From contig NZ_JACIFV010000001.1 of assembly GCF_014197535.1 (NCBI RefSeq), positions 434,001 through 498,000 on the forward strand: a stretch of DNA of 64,000 bases, written 5' to 3'. The notes under the pieces are model-generated. The model was not told the origin of the DNA. It did not search any database and was given only the letters and a program-made list of their open reading frames with translations. Source of the stretch: Rhizobium aethiopicum (GTDB lineage: Bacteria > Pseudomonadota > Alphaproteobacteria > Rhizobiales > Rhizobiaceae). Both the position numbers and the translations under genes were made by a program. Positions 1-8,633 of this stretch are shown one piece after another; position 1 is the stretch's first letter; each line of letters opens with the position of its first letter.

Positions 1-777
1 GTCCAGGGCGCCGAGCCGCTGTTCTTTCTCGATTATTTCGCGACCGGCAAGCTAGACCCCGACCAGGGCGCGGCGATCGTCGGCGGCATTGCCGCGGGCT
101 GCCGCGAGGCAGGCTGCGCGCTGATCGGCGGCGAGACGGCCGAAATGCCCGGCATGTATTCCTCCGGCGATTATGATCTCGCCGGTTTTGCCGTCGGTGC
201 GGCCGAACGCGGCAAGCTGCTGCCCTCGGGCGATATCGCCGAAGGCGACGTGATCCTCGGCCTCGCCTCCTCCGGCGTCCATTCCAACGGCTTTTCGCTG
301 GTGCGCAAGATCGTCGAACTGTCCGGCCTCGGCTGGGATGCTCCGGCGCCGTTCGCCGAAGGCAGGAAGCTCGGCGAAGCGCTGCTCGAGCCGACCCGCA
401 TCTATGTGAAGCCGCTTCTGAAGGCGATCCGCGAAACCGGCGCGCTGAAGGCGCTGGCGCATATCACCGGCGGCGGCTTCCCGGAGAATATTCCGCGCGT
501 GCTGCCGAAGCATCTGGCCGCCGAGATCGATCTTGCCGCCGTCAAGGTGCCGCCGGTCTTCTCGTGGCTCGCCAAATCCGGCGGCGTCGAGGCGAAAGAA
601 ATGCTGCGCACTTTCAACTGCGGCGTCGGCATGATCGTCGTCGTCGCTGGAGAGAATGTCGCGGCAGTTTCCGCAGCACTGGACGCCGAAGGCGAAAAGG
701 TCGTCACGCTCGGCCGGATGATTGCTCGCGACGAAGGCGCTGCCGGCACGGTCTACAAGGGCACGCTTGCCCTATGA
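1..777 (+). CDS. purM: Phosphoribosylformylglycinamidine cyclo-ligase (AIR synthetase), 5' part missing
   Basis: Fifth step of de novo purine synthesis: ATP-dependent closure of FGAM to AIR in the cytoplasm. The reading frame is open from the first base, so the N-terminal third (including the start) lies outside the window; 258 codons remain of a family length near 355. Visible family signatures are the [11 protein letters not shown] stretch, the glycine-rich segment [16 protein letters not shown] and the C-terminal [15 protein letters not shown] block. The stop overlaps the purN start as ATGA, so the two are translationally coupled. Family assignment is firm; only the missing 5' end is uncertain. 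Confidence 0.95.
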   Translation, partial: VQGAEPLFFLDYFATGKLDPDQGAAIVGGIAAGCREAGCALIGGETAEMPGMYSSGDYDLAGFAVGAAERGKLLPSGDIAEGDVILGLASSGVHSNGFSLVRKIVELSGLGWDAPAPFAEGRKLGEALLEPTRIYVKPLLKAIRETGALKALAHITGGGFPENIPRVLPKHLAAEIDLAAVKVPPVFSWLAKSGGVEAKEMLRTFNCGVGMIVVVAGENVAAVSAALDAEGEKVVTLGRMIARDEGAAGTVYKGTLAL

Positions 778-1445
778 GCACGCCGCGCAAACGCGTCGTC
801 GTCTTCATATCGGGTGGCGGCTCCAACATGATGGCGCTGGTTGCGGCGGCCAAGGCCGCCGACTATCCGGCCGAGATCGTCGGCGTGATCTCGGACAAGG
901 CAGAGGCCGGCGGCCTTGCCAAGGCGGCTGCCGAAGGTATCACCACCTTCGCCTTTCCGCGCAGGGACTATGCCAGCAAGGAAGCGCATGAGGCGGCGAT
1001 CTTCTCCGCGCTCGATACGCTTTCCCCCGATATCCTTTGCCTCGCAGGCTACATGCGGCTGCTGACGGCGACCTTCATCCAGCGTTACGAAGGCCGGATG
1101 CTCAACATCCACCCTTCCCTGCTGCCGCTGTTCCCAGGCCTGCACACGCATCAGCGCGCCATCGACGCCGGCATGCGCATCGCCGGCTGCACGGTGCATT
1201 TCGTCACGGAAGCCATGGATGAGGGGCCGACTATCGGGCAGGCCGCTGTGCCGGTTCTTTCCGGCGACACGGCCGAAAGTCTTGCCGCGCGGGTGCTCAC
1301 CGTCGAACACCAGATCTACCCGCAGGCGCTGCGGCTCTTTGCCGAGGGTCGTGTGACGATGGAAGGCGGCAAGGCGGTGGCTGCTGAGGTTTCCGCCGTC
1401 GCCCCTAAGACGCAATTGATTTCGCTGATCGGCGACTGTGCTTAG
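774..1445 (+). CDS. purN: Phosphoribosylglycinamide formyltransferase
   Basis: Third step of purine synthesis: transfers a formyl group from 10-formyl-THF to GAR. The 223-residue protein matches the family length. Visible are the N-terminal nucleotide-binding loop ISGGGSNM, the catalytic Asn/His in [16 protein letters not shown] and the catalytic Asp in [12 protein letters not shown]. The start was chosen at the ATG that overlaps the purM stop (ATGA); a longer upstream open frame exists but would run through purM out of frame. The purM-purN pair is a common alphaproteobacterial arrangement. No terminator is obvious downstream, where RIME-like palindromes begin about 130 bp later. Confidence 0.96.
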   Translation: MSTPRKRVVVFISGGGSNMMALVAAAKAADYPAEIVGVISDKAEAGGLAKAAAEGITTFAFPRRDYASKEAHEAAIFSALDTLSPDILCLAGYMRLLTATFIQRYEGRMLNIHPSLLPLFPGLHTHQRAIDAGMRIAGCTVHFVTEAMDEGPTIGQAAVPVLSGDTAESLAARVLTVEHQIYPQALRLFAEGRVTMEGGKAVAAEVSAVAPKTQLISLIGDCA

Positions 1446-1575
1446 ATTGCAGATAAAGTCAGCCAACGTCGTTATTCTAGAGCTTGTGCCAATGTCACGG
1501 TTCGATGGCTGCCCATATTTAACTGCCGCCACTCCTGTTTGCGACGAATGACATGCCGCAACGTCTCGATTCCCT

Positions 1576-1620
1576 CTTCTCCCCTTGGGGAGAAGGTGCC
1601 CGTAGGGCGGATGAGGGGGC
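1576..1620 (+). repeat. RIME-like palindromic repeat, copy 1
   Basis: A perfect 9-bp stem (1576-1584 with 1587-1595, 2-nt loop) is followed by the conserved tail that ends GGCGGATGAGGGGGC. The pattern matches Rhizobium-specific intergenic mosaic elements. A second copy in inverse orientation lies at 1742-1785, and another pair at 12460-12609. Confidence 0.75.
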
Positions 1621-1741
1621 CGCCGAAACCGATCGTTCCTACAATGCGTATGCGGGTTCGATCGCGCCGGCGTTGTCTTGAACACGTTCAGGTTGGTTGG
1701 AGTACGGCGTTGCCCAACGTTACGTGAGGGCATGCCGTGCA

Positions 1742-1785
1742 GCCCCCTCATCCGCCTGCCGGCACCTTCTCCCCGAGGGGAGAAG
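1742..1785 (-). repeat. RIME-like palindromic repeat, copy 2 (inverse orientation)
   Basis: The tail GCCCCCTCATCCGCC comes first and is followed by the 9-bp palindrome at 1766-1774 / 1777-1785. It is the reverse complement arrangement of the copy at 1576-1620, so the two could pair over their whole length into one long hairpin. Confidence 0.75.
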
Positions 1786-1906
1786 AGAACATGCCGTGGC
1801 CCTTCCGTTCCTTCTGATCTCACTGCGCGGCTCGCCCATATTGGGCAAGCATCTCTCATTGTTTATGCTGCCCTTGTCCTCAAACCGCAGTCTTGGGCGA
1901 CATTTG

Positions 1907-3076
1907 CTAAGCCGCCAGCGCGCGGAGCGGATGCAGCGTGCCATCGCTGTAGACGAACCGACCGGCGCAGAAGGTGGCGCGGATGCGATTGATGTCGCCG
2001 GGCTCGATCGCTACCAGATCGGCGCGCCGGCCGATGGCAATCTCGCCGCGGTCCGACAAGCCGGCGGAGCTGGCGGCGTTAGCGGTCGCCATGGCGACGG
2101 CGGCCGGCAGGCCGCCTTCCACCATGTCGGCGAGCTTGAAGATGCCCGGCACGAAGGCGGCGGGATGATAATCGGCGGCGATGATGCTCAAGAGACCGGC
2201 CCTTGCAGCGTCGAGGGCGCTGAGATTGCCTGACATCGACTGGCCTCGCAGGGCGTTCGGGGCGCCCATCAGCGTCCAGAGGCCGCGGCGTCGCGCCTCT
2301 TCGGCTGCGGGAGCGGTGACCGGAAACTCGCTGATGGTGACGCCGAGGTCATGCATCTCGGCGACCTTCTCGACACTGTCATCGTCATGCGAGGCGAGCG
2401 ACAGCTTGTGCTTCAGCGACAGCGCGACGATTTCCTTCAGCGTCGCCTCGATCTCGGGATTGCTGCGCATGGCGATGCGCTTGGCGACGATCTCCGCCGC
2501 CATGTCCTCTGAAATGGCGCGGCGCTCGGAAATGCTGAGGATGTAGCTTTGCAGATTGTTGTACTGGCCCTGGCCCGGCGTGTGGTCGGTCAGCGACACC
2601 ATGTCGATCTGATCGGCATTCAGCAGGCGCTCGAGTGCGGGAGCGGCGCCGACATTGGTGATTTCATAGCGCGCATGGACGCGGTGGTCGATCAGAAGAT
2701 CGTCGCGCAGCCGGTTGATGCCCTCGATTACCGCCGACGTCGTCTCCAGCGAACGGACGTGGCCATAGACGCTTTCGGTGGCGAAAGAGACCGCGGCAAA
2801 GGCTGTCGTCACACCAGCGGCGGCAAGCTTCTTGTCGAGTTCGTGGATGCCGAAATCGATCGGCATCGTCGCGTTCGGCCGCGGCGCGATCTCGCGCTCG
2901 ATCATGTCGCCATGCAGGTCGACGAAGCCCGGCATCAGCAACCGCCCACCGCCATCGATCGCAGCCCCGGCAACCGGCTCCGGCCGGATCTCGGCGATGG
3001 CGCCGTCCTCAACACGCACGGAACCTTCGCTCACCACCTCGCCCGGGAGAACGAGAGTGAAATTGCTGAGCCACAT
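1907..3076 (-). CDS. phnM: Alpha-D-ribose 1-methylphosphonate 5-triphosphate diphosphatase (PhnM)
   Basis: Amidohydrolase of the C-P lyase pathway that removes pyrophosphate from the ribose-methylphosphonate triphosphate made by PhnGHI. The 389-residue protein shows the N-terminal amidohydrolase strand LLMPGFVDLHGDMIERE (metal-binding HGD), the PhnM-typical PRPNATMPIDFGIHELD stretch, a central SLASHDDDS metal site and the C-terminal GRRADLVAI strand. A good ribosome site (AGGAG) precedes the ATG. Other phn genes are absent in at least 1.9 kb downstream and 10 kb upstream, so this is either a solitary gene or a second copy of a pathway encoded elsewhere. Family call is strong; the exact substrate is inferred. 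Confidence 0.88.
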   Translation of the reverse strand: MWLSNFTLVLPGEVVSEGSVRVEDGAIAEIRPEPVAGAAIDGGGRLLMPGFVDLHGDMIEREIAPRPNATMPIDFGIHELDKKLAAAGVTTAFAAVSFATESVYGHVRSLETTSAVIEGINRLRDDLLIDHRVHARYEITNVGAAPALERLLNADQIDMVSLTDHTPGQGQYNNLQSYILSISERRAISEDMAAEIVAKRIAMRSNPEIEATLKEIVALSLKHKLSLASHDDDSVEKVAEMHDLGVTISEFPVTAPAAEEARRRGLWTLMGAPNALRGQSMSGNLSALDAARAGLLSIIAADYHPAAFVPGIFKLADMVEGGLPAAVAMATANAASSAGLSDRGEIAIGRRADLVAIEPGDINRIRATFCAGRFVYSDGTLHPLRALAA

Positions 3077-3211
3077 GGGCTTTCTCCTGACCGCATCCGA
3101 TGATCGACAAACCGCAGCGGATAGAACCGCTTCGTGACAAACGTATGAATTTACGAGCGCCGGCAGTTAATGCCGGAGCTGACATGGGTGATCGGACGAT
3201 CCCCCCACCTG

Positions 3212-3802
3212 CTATCTGATCCTATCCTGGTTCAACGCGGCCCATTGCAAAAGCATGATCGTCTTGGCGTCGAAAATCTCGCCGGTCTCGATCATCCGCG
3301 CGGCTTCGTTGAGGGGGATTTCCAGGACCTCGATATCCTCATGCTCCTCGTCCAGGCCGCCGCCTTCGGCGACGCGGTCGGCGGTGTCGATCAGGGCTGC
3401 GAAGAAGTGGACGACTTCGCTAATGGCGCCCGGCGACATGTAGCATTTGAAGAGGAAGCGCGCCTCGCGCAGGCGATAGCCGGTCTCCTCCATCGCCTCG
3501 CGGCGGATCGCCGCCTCTGGATGATCGTTGTCGAGAAGGCCGGCCGGCACTTCGATCACCCAGGCGGGATCGCCGTTCAGATGCACAGCAAGACGGAACT
3601 GGCGGACAAGGACGACGAGATCCCGTTTCGGATCATAAAGCAGAATGCAGGCGGCCGGCGTGCGGTGGTAGACCTCCCGCTTCAACCGCTGGGTCGCGCC
3701 GTTACGGTCGATATAGTCGAGCAGATAGCTGCTCAACCGCGTCCACCCATTCGATAGTATTTCCTCGGCGACAATCTTTACCCGTGATTTCGGCTGCATC
3801 AT
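3212..3802 (-). CDS. nudK: Nudix hydrolase, NudK-like (GDP-mannose / sugar-nucleotide pyrophosphatase)
   Basis: Predicted to hydrolyse a nucleoside diphosphate sugar to a monophosphate and sugar phosphate, using Mg. The 196-residue protein carries a Nudix box (AGLLDNDHPEAAIRREAMEE) with the REAMEETGY helix, and family landmarks LKREVYHR, VRQFRLAVHLNG and YMSPGAISE that resemble E. coli NudK closely. One deviation is a His where NudK has the first Glu of the box (NDHPE versus NDEPE). The start ATG overlaps the stop of the upstream molybdopterin oxidoreductase by four bases (ATGA), so the pair is co-transcribed. ADP-ribose pyrophosphatase activity is the main alternative. Confidence 0.82.
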   Translation of the reverse strand: MMQPKSRVKIVAEEILSNGWTRLSSYLLDYIDRNGATQRLKREVYHRTPAACILLYDPKRDLVVLVRQFRLAVHLNGDPAWVIEVPAGLLDNDHPEAAIRREAMEETGYRLREARFLFKCYMSPGAISEVVHFFAALIDTADRVAEGGGLDEEHEDIEVLEIPLNEAARMIETGEIFDAKTIMLLQWAALNQDRIR

Positions 3803-5970
3803 GCTGCGTCCTTGCGAAGCCAGACCTTGTTGTCGTGTACGGCCGCTCCGCCATAGGGCGCGACCGGGTCGGCGCCCGTCAGAACGTTGATGCCCTCGCC
3901 GTCGACATGCGCCTTGTTCGGCCAGAGCCCCTCGGCAATCAGCACGCCCGGCTTCACCTCGGTGGTGATGCGGGCATGGATGCGCAGATCGCCGCGGCTG
4001 TTGCCGATGCGGACGAGATCGCCATGGGCGATGCCGTTGGCTTCGGCATCAACAGGATTGATCATCACCTCGGGACGGCCTTCTTTCTGGCGAGACGTCT
4101 TGGTCTCCGAAAAGCTCGAATTCAGGAAGTTGCGCGCCGGCGACGTGGCGAGACGGAAGGGATGCTCTGGATCGGCAAGTTCGATGACATCGACCTGATC
4201 GGGGAAAGCCGGCAGTTCGGCATGCGGCCCGAGCGCGCCGATGGCGGCCGGCGGCTTGTTCGGTGCAGGCTGGTTGATCCAGTCGGGGCGGAAATGGAAC
4301 CTGCCGTCCGGATGGGCAAAGCCGTTCAGAAAATGGGCGTCCTCGAAAGCCGGCTGGCGATCGAACCATTTGTGTTCGAGGAAATGGTCGTAGTCCGGCA
4401 GGTCGCTTGATTGGAGGATGCGGTCGATCATCTCGCGGGCGGTAAAGCCGAAACCGGGGCGATCGGCGACGCCGAGGCGTTTTGCCAGTTCCTCGATCAC
4501 GAAGAGATTGGTGCGCACGGTCGGTGGCGGCTCGACCAGCTTCGGTCCCAGCAGGATGTGGTTCTGGCCGCCGGCGCGATAGATGTCGTCGTGCTCGACA
4601 AACATGGTCGCCGGGATAACGATATCGGCGACCTCGGCCGTTTCGGTCATGAAATGTTCATGGACGGCGACGAAGAGATCGTCGCGGGCAAAGCCGCGTC
4701 CGACAAGGCGCTGCTCGGGAGCGATGTTGGCGGGATTGGTGTTCTGGATCAGCATCGCCGTCACCGGACCGCGATGGCGCAGCGCAACCGCGTCGCCTGT
4801 CAGCACGCGGCCGATCTGCGACTGGTCGAGCATGCGGATATCACCATCCTTCATCGACCGGCCGGTCAGTTCCGCATTGTTCATGCGGAAGATATCGCTG
4901 TTCGAATGGAAGGCGCCGCCGCCCTCATATTGCCAGGAGCCGAGAACGGTGGCGACCGAGGCGGCTGCATGCATGGCGACCGCGCCGTTGCGCTGGCGGG
5001 TGAAACCGTAGCCGAGGCGGAAGAAGGTCTTCTTCGTCGTGCCGATGAGGCGGGCAAAGGCCTCGATCTCCTCGACCGACAGGCCGGTGATGGCAGCGGC
5101 CCATTGCGGCGTCTTCGTCTTCAGATGCGCTTCGAGACCTTCGGGATCGTCGGCATATCTCGCCATGTAGTCGCGATCGGCATAGCCGTCGCGAAAAGCG
5201 ATGTGCATTGTGGCGCAGGCGAGAGCAGCGTCGGTGCCAGGCCTGACGATCAAGGCCATATCGGCCTGTTTCATCGTCGGATTGTCATAGATGTCGATGA
5301 CGACGATCTTGGCGCCACGCTCTTTGCGTGACTTGATGGCGTGGGTCATCACGTTGACCTGCGTCGAGACCGCATTGGTGCCCCAAATGACGACGCAATC
5401 GGTGCGGCCCATCTCGCGCGGATCGGGCCCGCGGAGCACGCCGGTCGCCATGGTGAAGCCGGTCCAGGCCGGGTTGGTGCAGATCGACGAGAAAAAGCCG
5501 GAATAGCGCTTGGCGTGACGCAGGCGATCGATGGAATCGCGCTGCACCCAGCCCATGGTGCCGGCATAGAAATAGGGCCAGACCGCCTCGCTGCCGTCCC
5601 TCGCCTCGGCCTTCACGAAGGCTGCGGCAATTTCATCCAGCGCATCGTCCCAGGAAATCTGCTGCCATTGCCCTGCCCCCTTGGGGCCGGCGCGGCGCAA
5701 GGGGTGCATCAGGCGGTCGGGATGGTAGAGCCGCTCGGCATACCGGGCGACCTTGGCGCAGATGACGCCCGACGTATAGGAATGGTCGCCGGCGCCGCGC
5801 ACGCGGCCGATGCGTCCGTCCTCCGATATCTCAACCTCCAGCGCGCAGGTGGAGGGACAGTCGTGCGGACAGGCCGTGTGGCCGATCTTGCTGTCCAGCT
5901 TCGGGGATTTGGCGTCGATGGGGGTCGCAATGTTCATGGCATTTGTATATGCCAAGGCCTGCATGGCCAA
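3799..5970 (-). CDS. Molybdopterin-dependent oxidoreductase, DMSO-reductase superfamily
   Basis: Large Mo/W-bisMGD enzyme with an N-terminal [4Fe-4S] site: cysteines in CPHDCPSTC (C-x3-C-x3-C) and a fourth in GVICAKV. The core (WDDALDEIA, IQNTNPANIAP, NDIVIPAT-like segments) and the C-terminal MGD-binding domain (MINPVDAEANGIAHGDLVRI) are present. There is no twin-arginine signal, so it is probably cytoplasmic. The total length of 723 residues is usual for this group. Start is uncertain: the longest frame begins at a TTG (5970), with in-frame ATGs at 5964 and 5937 (MNIATP). A GGGGAG lies about 12 nt before the TTG. The gene overlaps nudK. The substrate cannot be read from sequence. Confidence 0.85.
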   Translation of the reverse strand: MAMQALAYTNAMNIATPIDAKSPKLDSKIGHTACPHDCPSTCALEVEISEDGRIGRVRGAGDHSYTSGVICAKVARYAERLYHPDRLMHPLRRAGPKGAGQWQQISWDDALDEIAAAFVKAEARDGSEAVWPYFYAGTMGWVQRDSIDRLRHAKRYSGFFSSICTNPAWTGFTMATGVLRGPDPREMGRTDCVVIWGTNAVSTQVNVMTHAIKSRKERGAKIVVIDIYDNPTMKQADMALIVRPGTDAALACATMHIAFRDGYADRDYMARYADDPEGLEAHLKTKTPQWAAAITGLSVEEIEAFARLIGTTKKTFFRLGYGFTRQRNGAVAMHAAASVATVLGSWQYEGGGAFHSNSDIFRMNNAELTGRSMKDGDIRMLDQSQIGRVLTGDAVALRHRGPVTAMLIQNTNPANIAPEQRLVGRGFARDDLFVAVHEHFMTETAEVADIVIPATMFVEHDDIYRAGGQNHILLGPKLVEPPPTVRTNLFVIEELAKRLGVADRPGFGFTAREMIDRILQSSDLPDYDHFLEHKWFDRQPAFEDAHFLNGFAHPDGRFHFRPDWINQPAPNKPPAAIGALGPHAELPAFPDQVDVIELADPEHPFRLATSPARNFLNSSFSETKTSRQKEGRPEVMINPVDAEANGIAHGDLVRIGNSRGDLRIHARITTEVKPGVLIAEGLWPNKAHVDGEGINVLTGADPVAPYGGAAVHDNKVWLRKDAA

Positions 5971-6019
5971 AAGCCAGAAAAACTCCCCATGATACGAATT
6001 CGTACGGGCATCAGCGAAA

Positions 6020-6889
6020 ATGAACTACCGCCATATCTACCACGCGGGCAATTTTGCCGATGTGCTGAAACATGCTGTGCTGGCGCGGCTGATCCGCTAC
6101 ATGCAGAAGAAGGAGGGCGCCATCCGCGTGCTCGACACGCATGCCGGCATCGGCCTCTACGACCTCTCCTCCGAGGAAGCGCAGAAAACCGGCGAGTGGC
6201 AGGCTGGCATCGGCAGATTGATGGAGGCCGAACTCGGGCCCCAGGTTTCCGAGCTGCTGGAGCCCTACCTCGCGGCAATCCGCGAACTCAATCCCGAGGG
6301 CGGCATTCGTTTCTATCCCGGATCGCCGAAACTTGCGCGCATGCTGTTCCGGCCGCAGGACCGGCTGTCGGCGATGGAGCTGCATCCCGAGGATTACGCC
6401 CGCCTGCACCGGCTGTTCGAGGGCGATCACCATGCCCGCATCACCGAACTCGACGGCTGGCTGGCGCTCGGTGCGCATCTGCCGCCGAAGGAGAAGCGCG
6501 GCATCGTGCTGGTCGATCCGCCTTTCGAGGAAGAGGACGAGTATGAACGCCTGGCCAAGGGACTGGAAAAGGCTTATCGCCGCTTTCCCGGCGGCACCTA
6601 TTGCCTTTGGTACCCATTAAAGAAAGGCGCGCCAATCAAGGAATTCCACGAGGCTCTGCAGGCGCTCGACATCCCGAAGATGCTTTGCGCCGAACTCACC
6701 GTGCGCAGCGACCGCGGCATGACCGGACTGACCGGTTCCGGCCTCGTCGTCGTCAATCCGCCCTTCACATTAAAGGATGAGTTGCACCAGATGCTTCCGG
6801 CGCTGAAGGACCATCTCGCCCAGGACCGCTTCGCCTCGCATCGCGCCTTCTGGCTGCGCGGCGAAAACAAGACGGTCAAGGACGATTGA
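6020..6889 (+). CDS. rlmJ: 23S rRNA (adenine(2030)-N6)-methyltransferase
   Basis: Methylates N6 of A2030 in 23S rRNA using SAM. The 289-residue protein begins MNYRHIYHAGNFADVLKH, the hallmark start of RlmJ, and continues with LDTHAGIGLY (SAM-binding region). The N6-adenine catalytic motif DPPF is at residues 166-169, followed by a run of acidic residues. Length is typical. It is transcribed divergently from the molybdopterin oxidoreductase across about 50 bp and appears monocistronic or coupled loosely to the GST gene 60 bp downstream. Strong assignment. Confidence 0.94.
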   Translation: MNYRHIYHAGNFADVLKHAVLARLIRYMQKKEGAIRVLDTHAGIGLYDLSSEEAQKTGEWQAGIGRLMEAELGPQVSELLEPYLAAIRELNPEGGIRFYPGSPKLARMLFRPQDRLSAMELHPEDYARLHRLFEGDHHARITELDGWLALGAHLPPKEKRGIVLVDPPFEEEDEYERLAKGLEKAYRRFPGGTYCLWYPLKKGAPIKEFHEALQALDIPKMLCAELTVRSDRGMTGLTGSGLVVVNPPFTLKDELHQMLPALKDHLAQDRFASHRAFWLRGENKTVKDD

Positions 6890-6949
6890 CCGGCCAATCC
6901 GCATCGGGGATAGTCCGTCCCGCTGCCCCATAGTCTTATCAGGTGTCCC

Positions 6950-7546
6950 ATGAAGCTCCTCTGTTCACCCGCCTCGCCCTATTCCAGCAAGGTGCGGATG
7001 GCCGCGCATTTTCTGGGAATCGAGTTGAATGCCATCCGGGTCGATACCAATACCGGGCCGGCGATCCTGATGGACAACAATCCACTCGGCAAGATCCCGA
7101 CGCTTCTGACCGACGACGGAGCCTCGATCTTCGACAGCGTGGCGATCATGCATTATTTCGACCGGCTGACAAAGGGTGGCCTCTACCCTTCCAAAGATGG
7201 CAAACGCACGGATGCGGAGATTCTCGAAGCGCTCTGCGACGGCATCTGCGACTGCCTGCTCACGATCGTCTACGAACGCCGCTTCCGTGACGAGGAGAAG
7301 GTTCACCAGCCCTGGATCGACCGGCAATGGAAGAAGGTGACGGCCGGGCTCGCTCACCTCAGCGCCAAGCCGCCGAAACTCGGCAAGAAGCTTAATGGCG
7401 GACATTTCGCGCTGGCCGCCATGCTCGACTATCTCGACCTGCGCTTCAAGGACCAGTGGGAAGCCGATCACGCGCCCCTTGTCGACTGGCTGGCGCAGTT
7501 CGAAAAGAAATTCCCTGCTCATCGTGAGCTCAGAGCCAGCGCCTGA
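6950..7546 (+). CDS. Glutathione S-transferase family protein
   Basis: A 198-residue protein with an N-terminal thioredoxin-like domain (MKLLCSPASPYSSKVRMAAH, then the cis-Pro loop NPLGKIPTL and the glutathione gamma-Glu contact region IFDSVAIMHYFD) and a helical C-terminal domain. The Ser/Cys positions in CSPASPYSSK could supply the catalytic residue. It probably conjugates or reduces a small substrate with glutathione in the cytoplasm, but the substrate is unknown. A bidirectional hairpin lies 40 bp past its stop. GST family is firm, subclass is not. Confidence 0.88.
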   Translation: MKLLCSPASPYSSKVRMAAHFLGIELNAIRVDTNTGPAILMDNNPLGKIPTLLTDDGASIFDSVAIMHYFDRLTKGGLYPSKDGKRTDAEILEALCDGICDCLLTIVYERRFRDEEKVHQPWIDRQWKKVTAGLAHLSAKPPKLGKKLNGGHFALAAMLDYLDLRFKDQWEADHAPLVDWLAQFEKKFPAHRELRASA

Positions 7547-7584
7547 TTCGAGCTGAAACGGAGCACCGGACAGCGGACAGAAAA

Positions 7585-7607
7585 AAGCCGGGCGATGAGC
7601 CCGGCTT
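7585..7607 (-). terminator. Rho-independent terminator for the outer membrane protein gene
   Basis: Perfect 9-bp stem (7585-7593 with 7599-7607, 5-nt loop) lies between convergent genes. Read on the minus strand it is followed by a run of six T (complement of 7581-7586), so it fits best as the terminator of the gene at 7633-8268. It may also slow readthrough from the GST gene. Confidence 0.8.
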
Positions 7608-7632
7608 CTGCATATTGGGATGTTCAATCGGC

Positions 7633-8268
7633 TTAGAACTTGACGCCGATACCGAGCTTGACGCTGTTCTCGTCGTAACCGCGCGAGAAGCTGCCGGAGT
7701 CGAGATCGTAGTCCTTGCTCTGGTAGTCGGTGTAGCGATATTCCAAGCGCGTCGTGATATTGTTCGTCACGAAGGCTTCGACGCCGGCGCCGACCGTATA
7801 ACCGTAGTTCGTCTTGCTTTCGTCCGACGTGCCGTCGGAAACCTTGACGTTGCCGAGGGCAAGACCGGCCGTACCGTAGAGCAGGAAGGGGTTCATGTCG
7901 TAGCCGACGCGGCCACGGACGGAGCCGTTCCAGCCATACTTGTTCTTGACGCCGCCCGAGGAGACGTCATCGCCGCTGTAGCCGAGATCGGATTCAACGC
8001 CGTAAACGATCTGGCCTGCTTGCCAGTTGTAACCGGTGAAGACCTGGCCGCCGAAACCGTAGGTGTGGCGATCGGAACCGAAGTCACCCATGTTGTAGGT
8101 GCCGGCGCCGCCGAGATAGAAGCCTTCCCAGTTGCCGGCCGGCTTGACCGGGGCTTCCTGGGCGACCGGTGCTTCCGGAACCTGGTCGACGGCATCAGCC
8201 GCCTGAGCTGCCGAAACGCCCGCGATTGCAAAAGCGGAGGCCATGAGGCCAGCAATGAGTACACGCAT
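7633..8268 (-). CDS. Outer membrane beta-barrel protein, RopB/Omp25-Omp31 family
   Basis: Small eight-stranded porin-like barrel of the rhizobial and Brucella outer membrane. The 211-residue precursor has a signal peptide ending SAAQA-AD (about residues 1-23), a short Ala/Pro/Val linker, then NWEGFYLGGAGTYNMGDF and alternating amphipathic strands with many Tyr and Gly. It ends in Phe (GIGVKF), the usual C-terminal recognition signal for BAM assembly. A strong Shine-Dalgarno (AAAGGAG) precedes the ATG. The region upstream is a long AT-rich intergenic stretch, in keeping with strong regulated expression. Paralogues are common in rhizobia, so a specific name is not given. Confidence 0.88.
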   Translation of the reverse strand: MRVLIAGLMASAFAIAGVSAAQAADAVDQVPEAPVAQEAPVKPAGNWEGFYLGGAGTYNMGDFGSDRHTYGFGGQVFTGYNWQAGQIVYGVESDLGYSGDDVSSGGVKNKYGWNGSVRGRVGYDMNPFLLYGTAGLALGNVKVSDGTSDESKTNYGYTVGAGVEAFVTNNITTRLEYRYTDYQSKDYDLDSGSFSRGYDENSVKLGIGVKF

Positions 8269-8633
8269 ACTTTTCTCCTTTCAGTCCCGCGCCGCTTATC
8301 ATCTGTCTCTCAGCGAAGCATTGGCGGGGAAATTGCCAGATGTCCCTTCCGGATCGAGACTGAAATTGGAACTGAATTGCGGATTTGAAAGAGCCAAATT
8401 GTGATATCATTGTGGCTGCCGGATGGCGGAAATTCGATGTTGCTTGCGAGCAACATACATTTCATTAACCTTACTCATAAGTTAAACTTAAAATACTTAT
8501 TTTAATAAATCGAAGTCTTAAATAATACATAGAATATTTCGCTCGCGGAGGCAAGCGACACGGCCTATTTATATAATCTCCGCCCGCCCCTATATAGTCT
8601 GGCAATAGACTCGCGGGATCAGAAGGCACGATT
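8269..8633. other. 365-bp divergent intergenic region, AT-rich in its right half
   Basis: Lies between the outer membrane protein gene (minus) and the SDR gene (plus). No coding frame is credible here. Bases 8440-8540 are strikingly AT-rich compared with the surrounding DNA (for example TTAAACTTAAAATACTTATTTTAATAAA-like sequence) and probably hold promoters or a protein-binding region; I could not fix a -35/-10 pair with confidence. Confidence 0.6.

Larger units (their letters stand above)
1446..1906. other. 461-bp intergenic region between convergent purN and phnM, carrying two RIME-like palindromes
   Basis: No convincing gene was found. The region holds two copies, in opposite orientation, of a palindromic element built on CTTCTCCCC-N2-GGGGAGAAG followed or preceded by a GGCGGATGAGGGGG tail. 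About 120 bp separates the copies. Convergent genes lie on both sides, so the hairpins could end transcripts from either strand; that role is inferred. Confidence 0.8.

Noticed and set aside
7615..8388. 257-codon plus-strand frame opposite the outer membrane protein
   Set aside because: Antisense shadow; the minus-strand gene has a signal peptide, barrel strands, terminal Phe and ribosome site.
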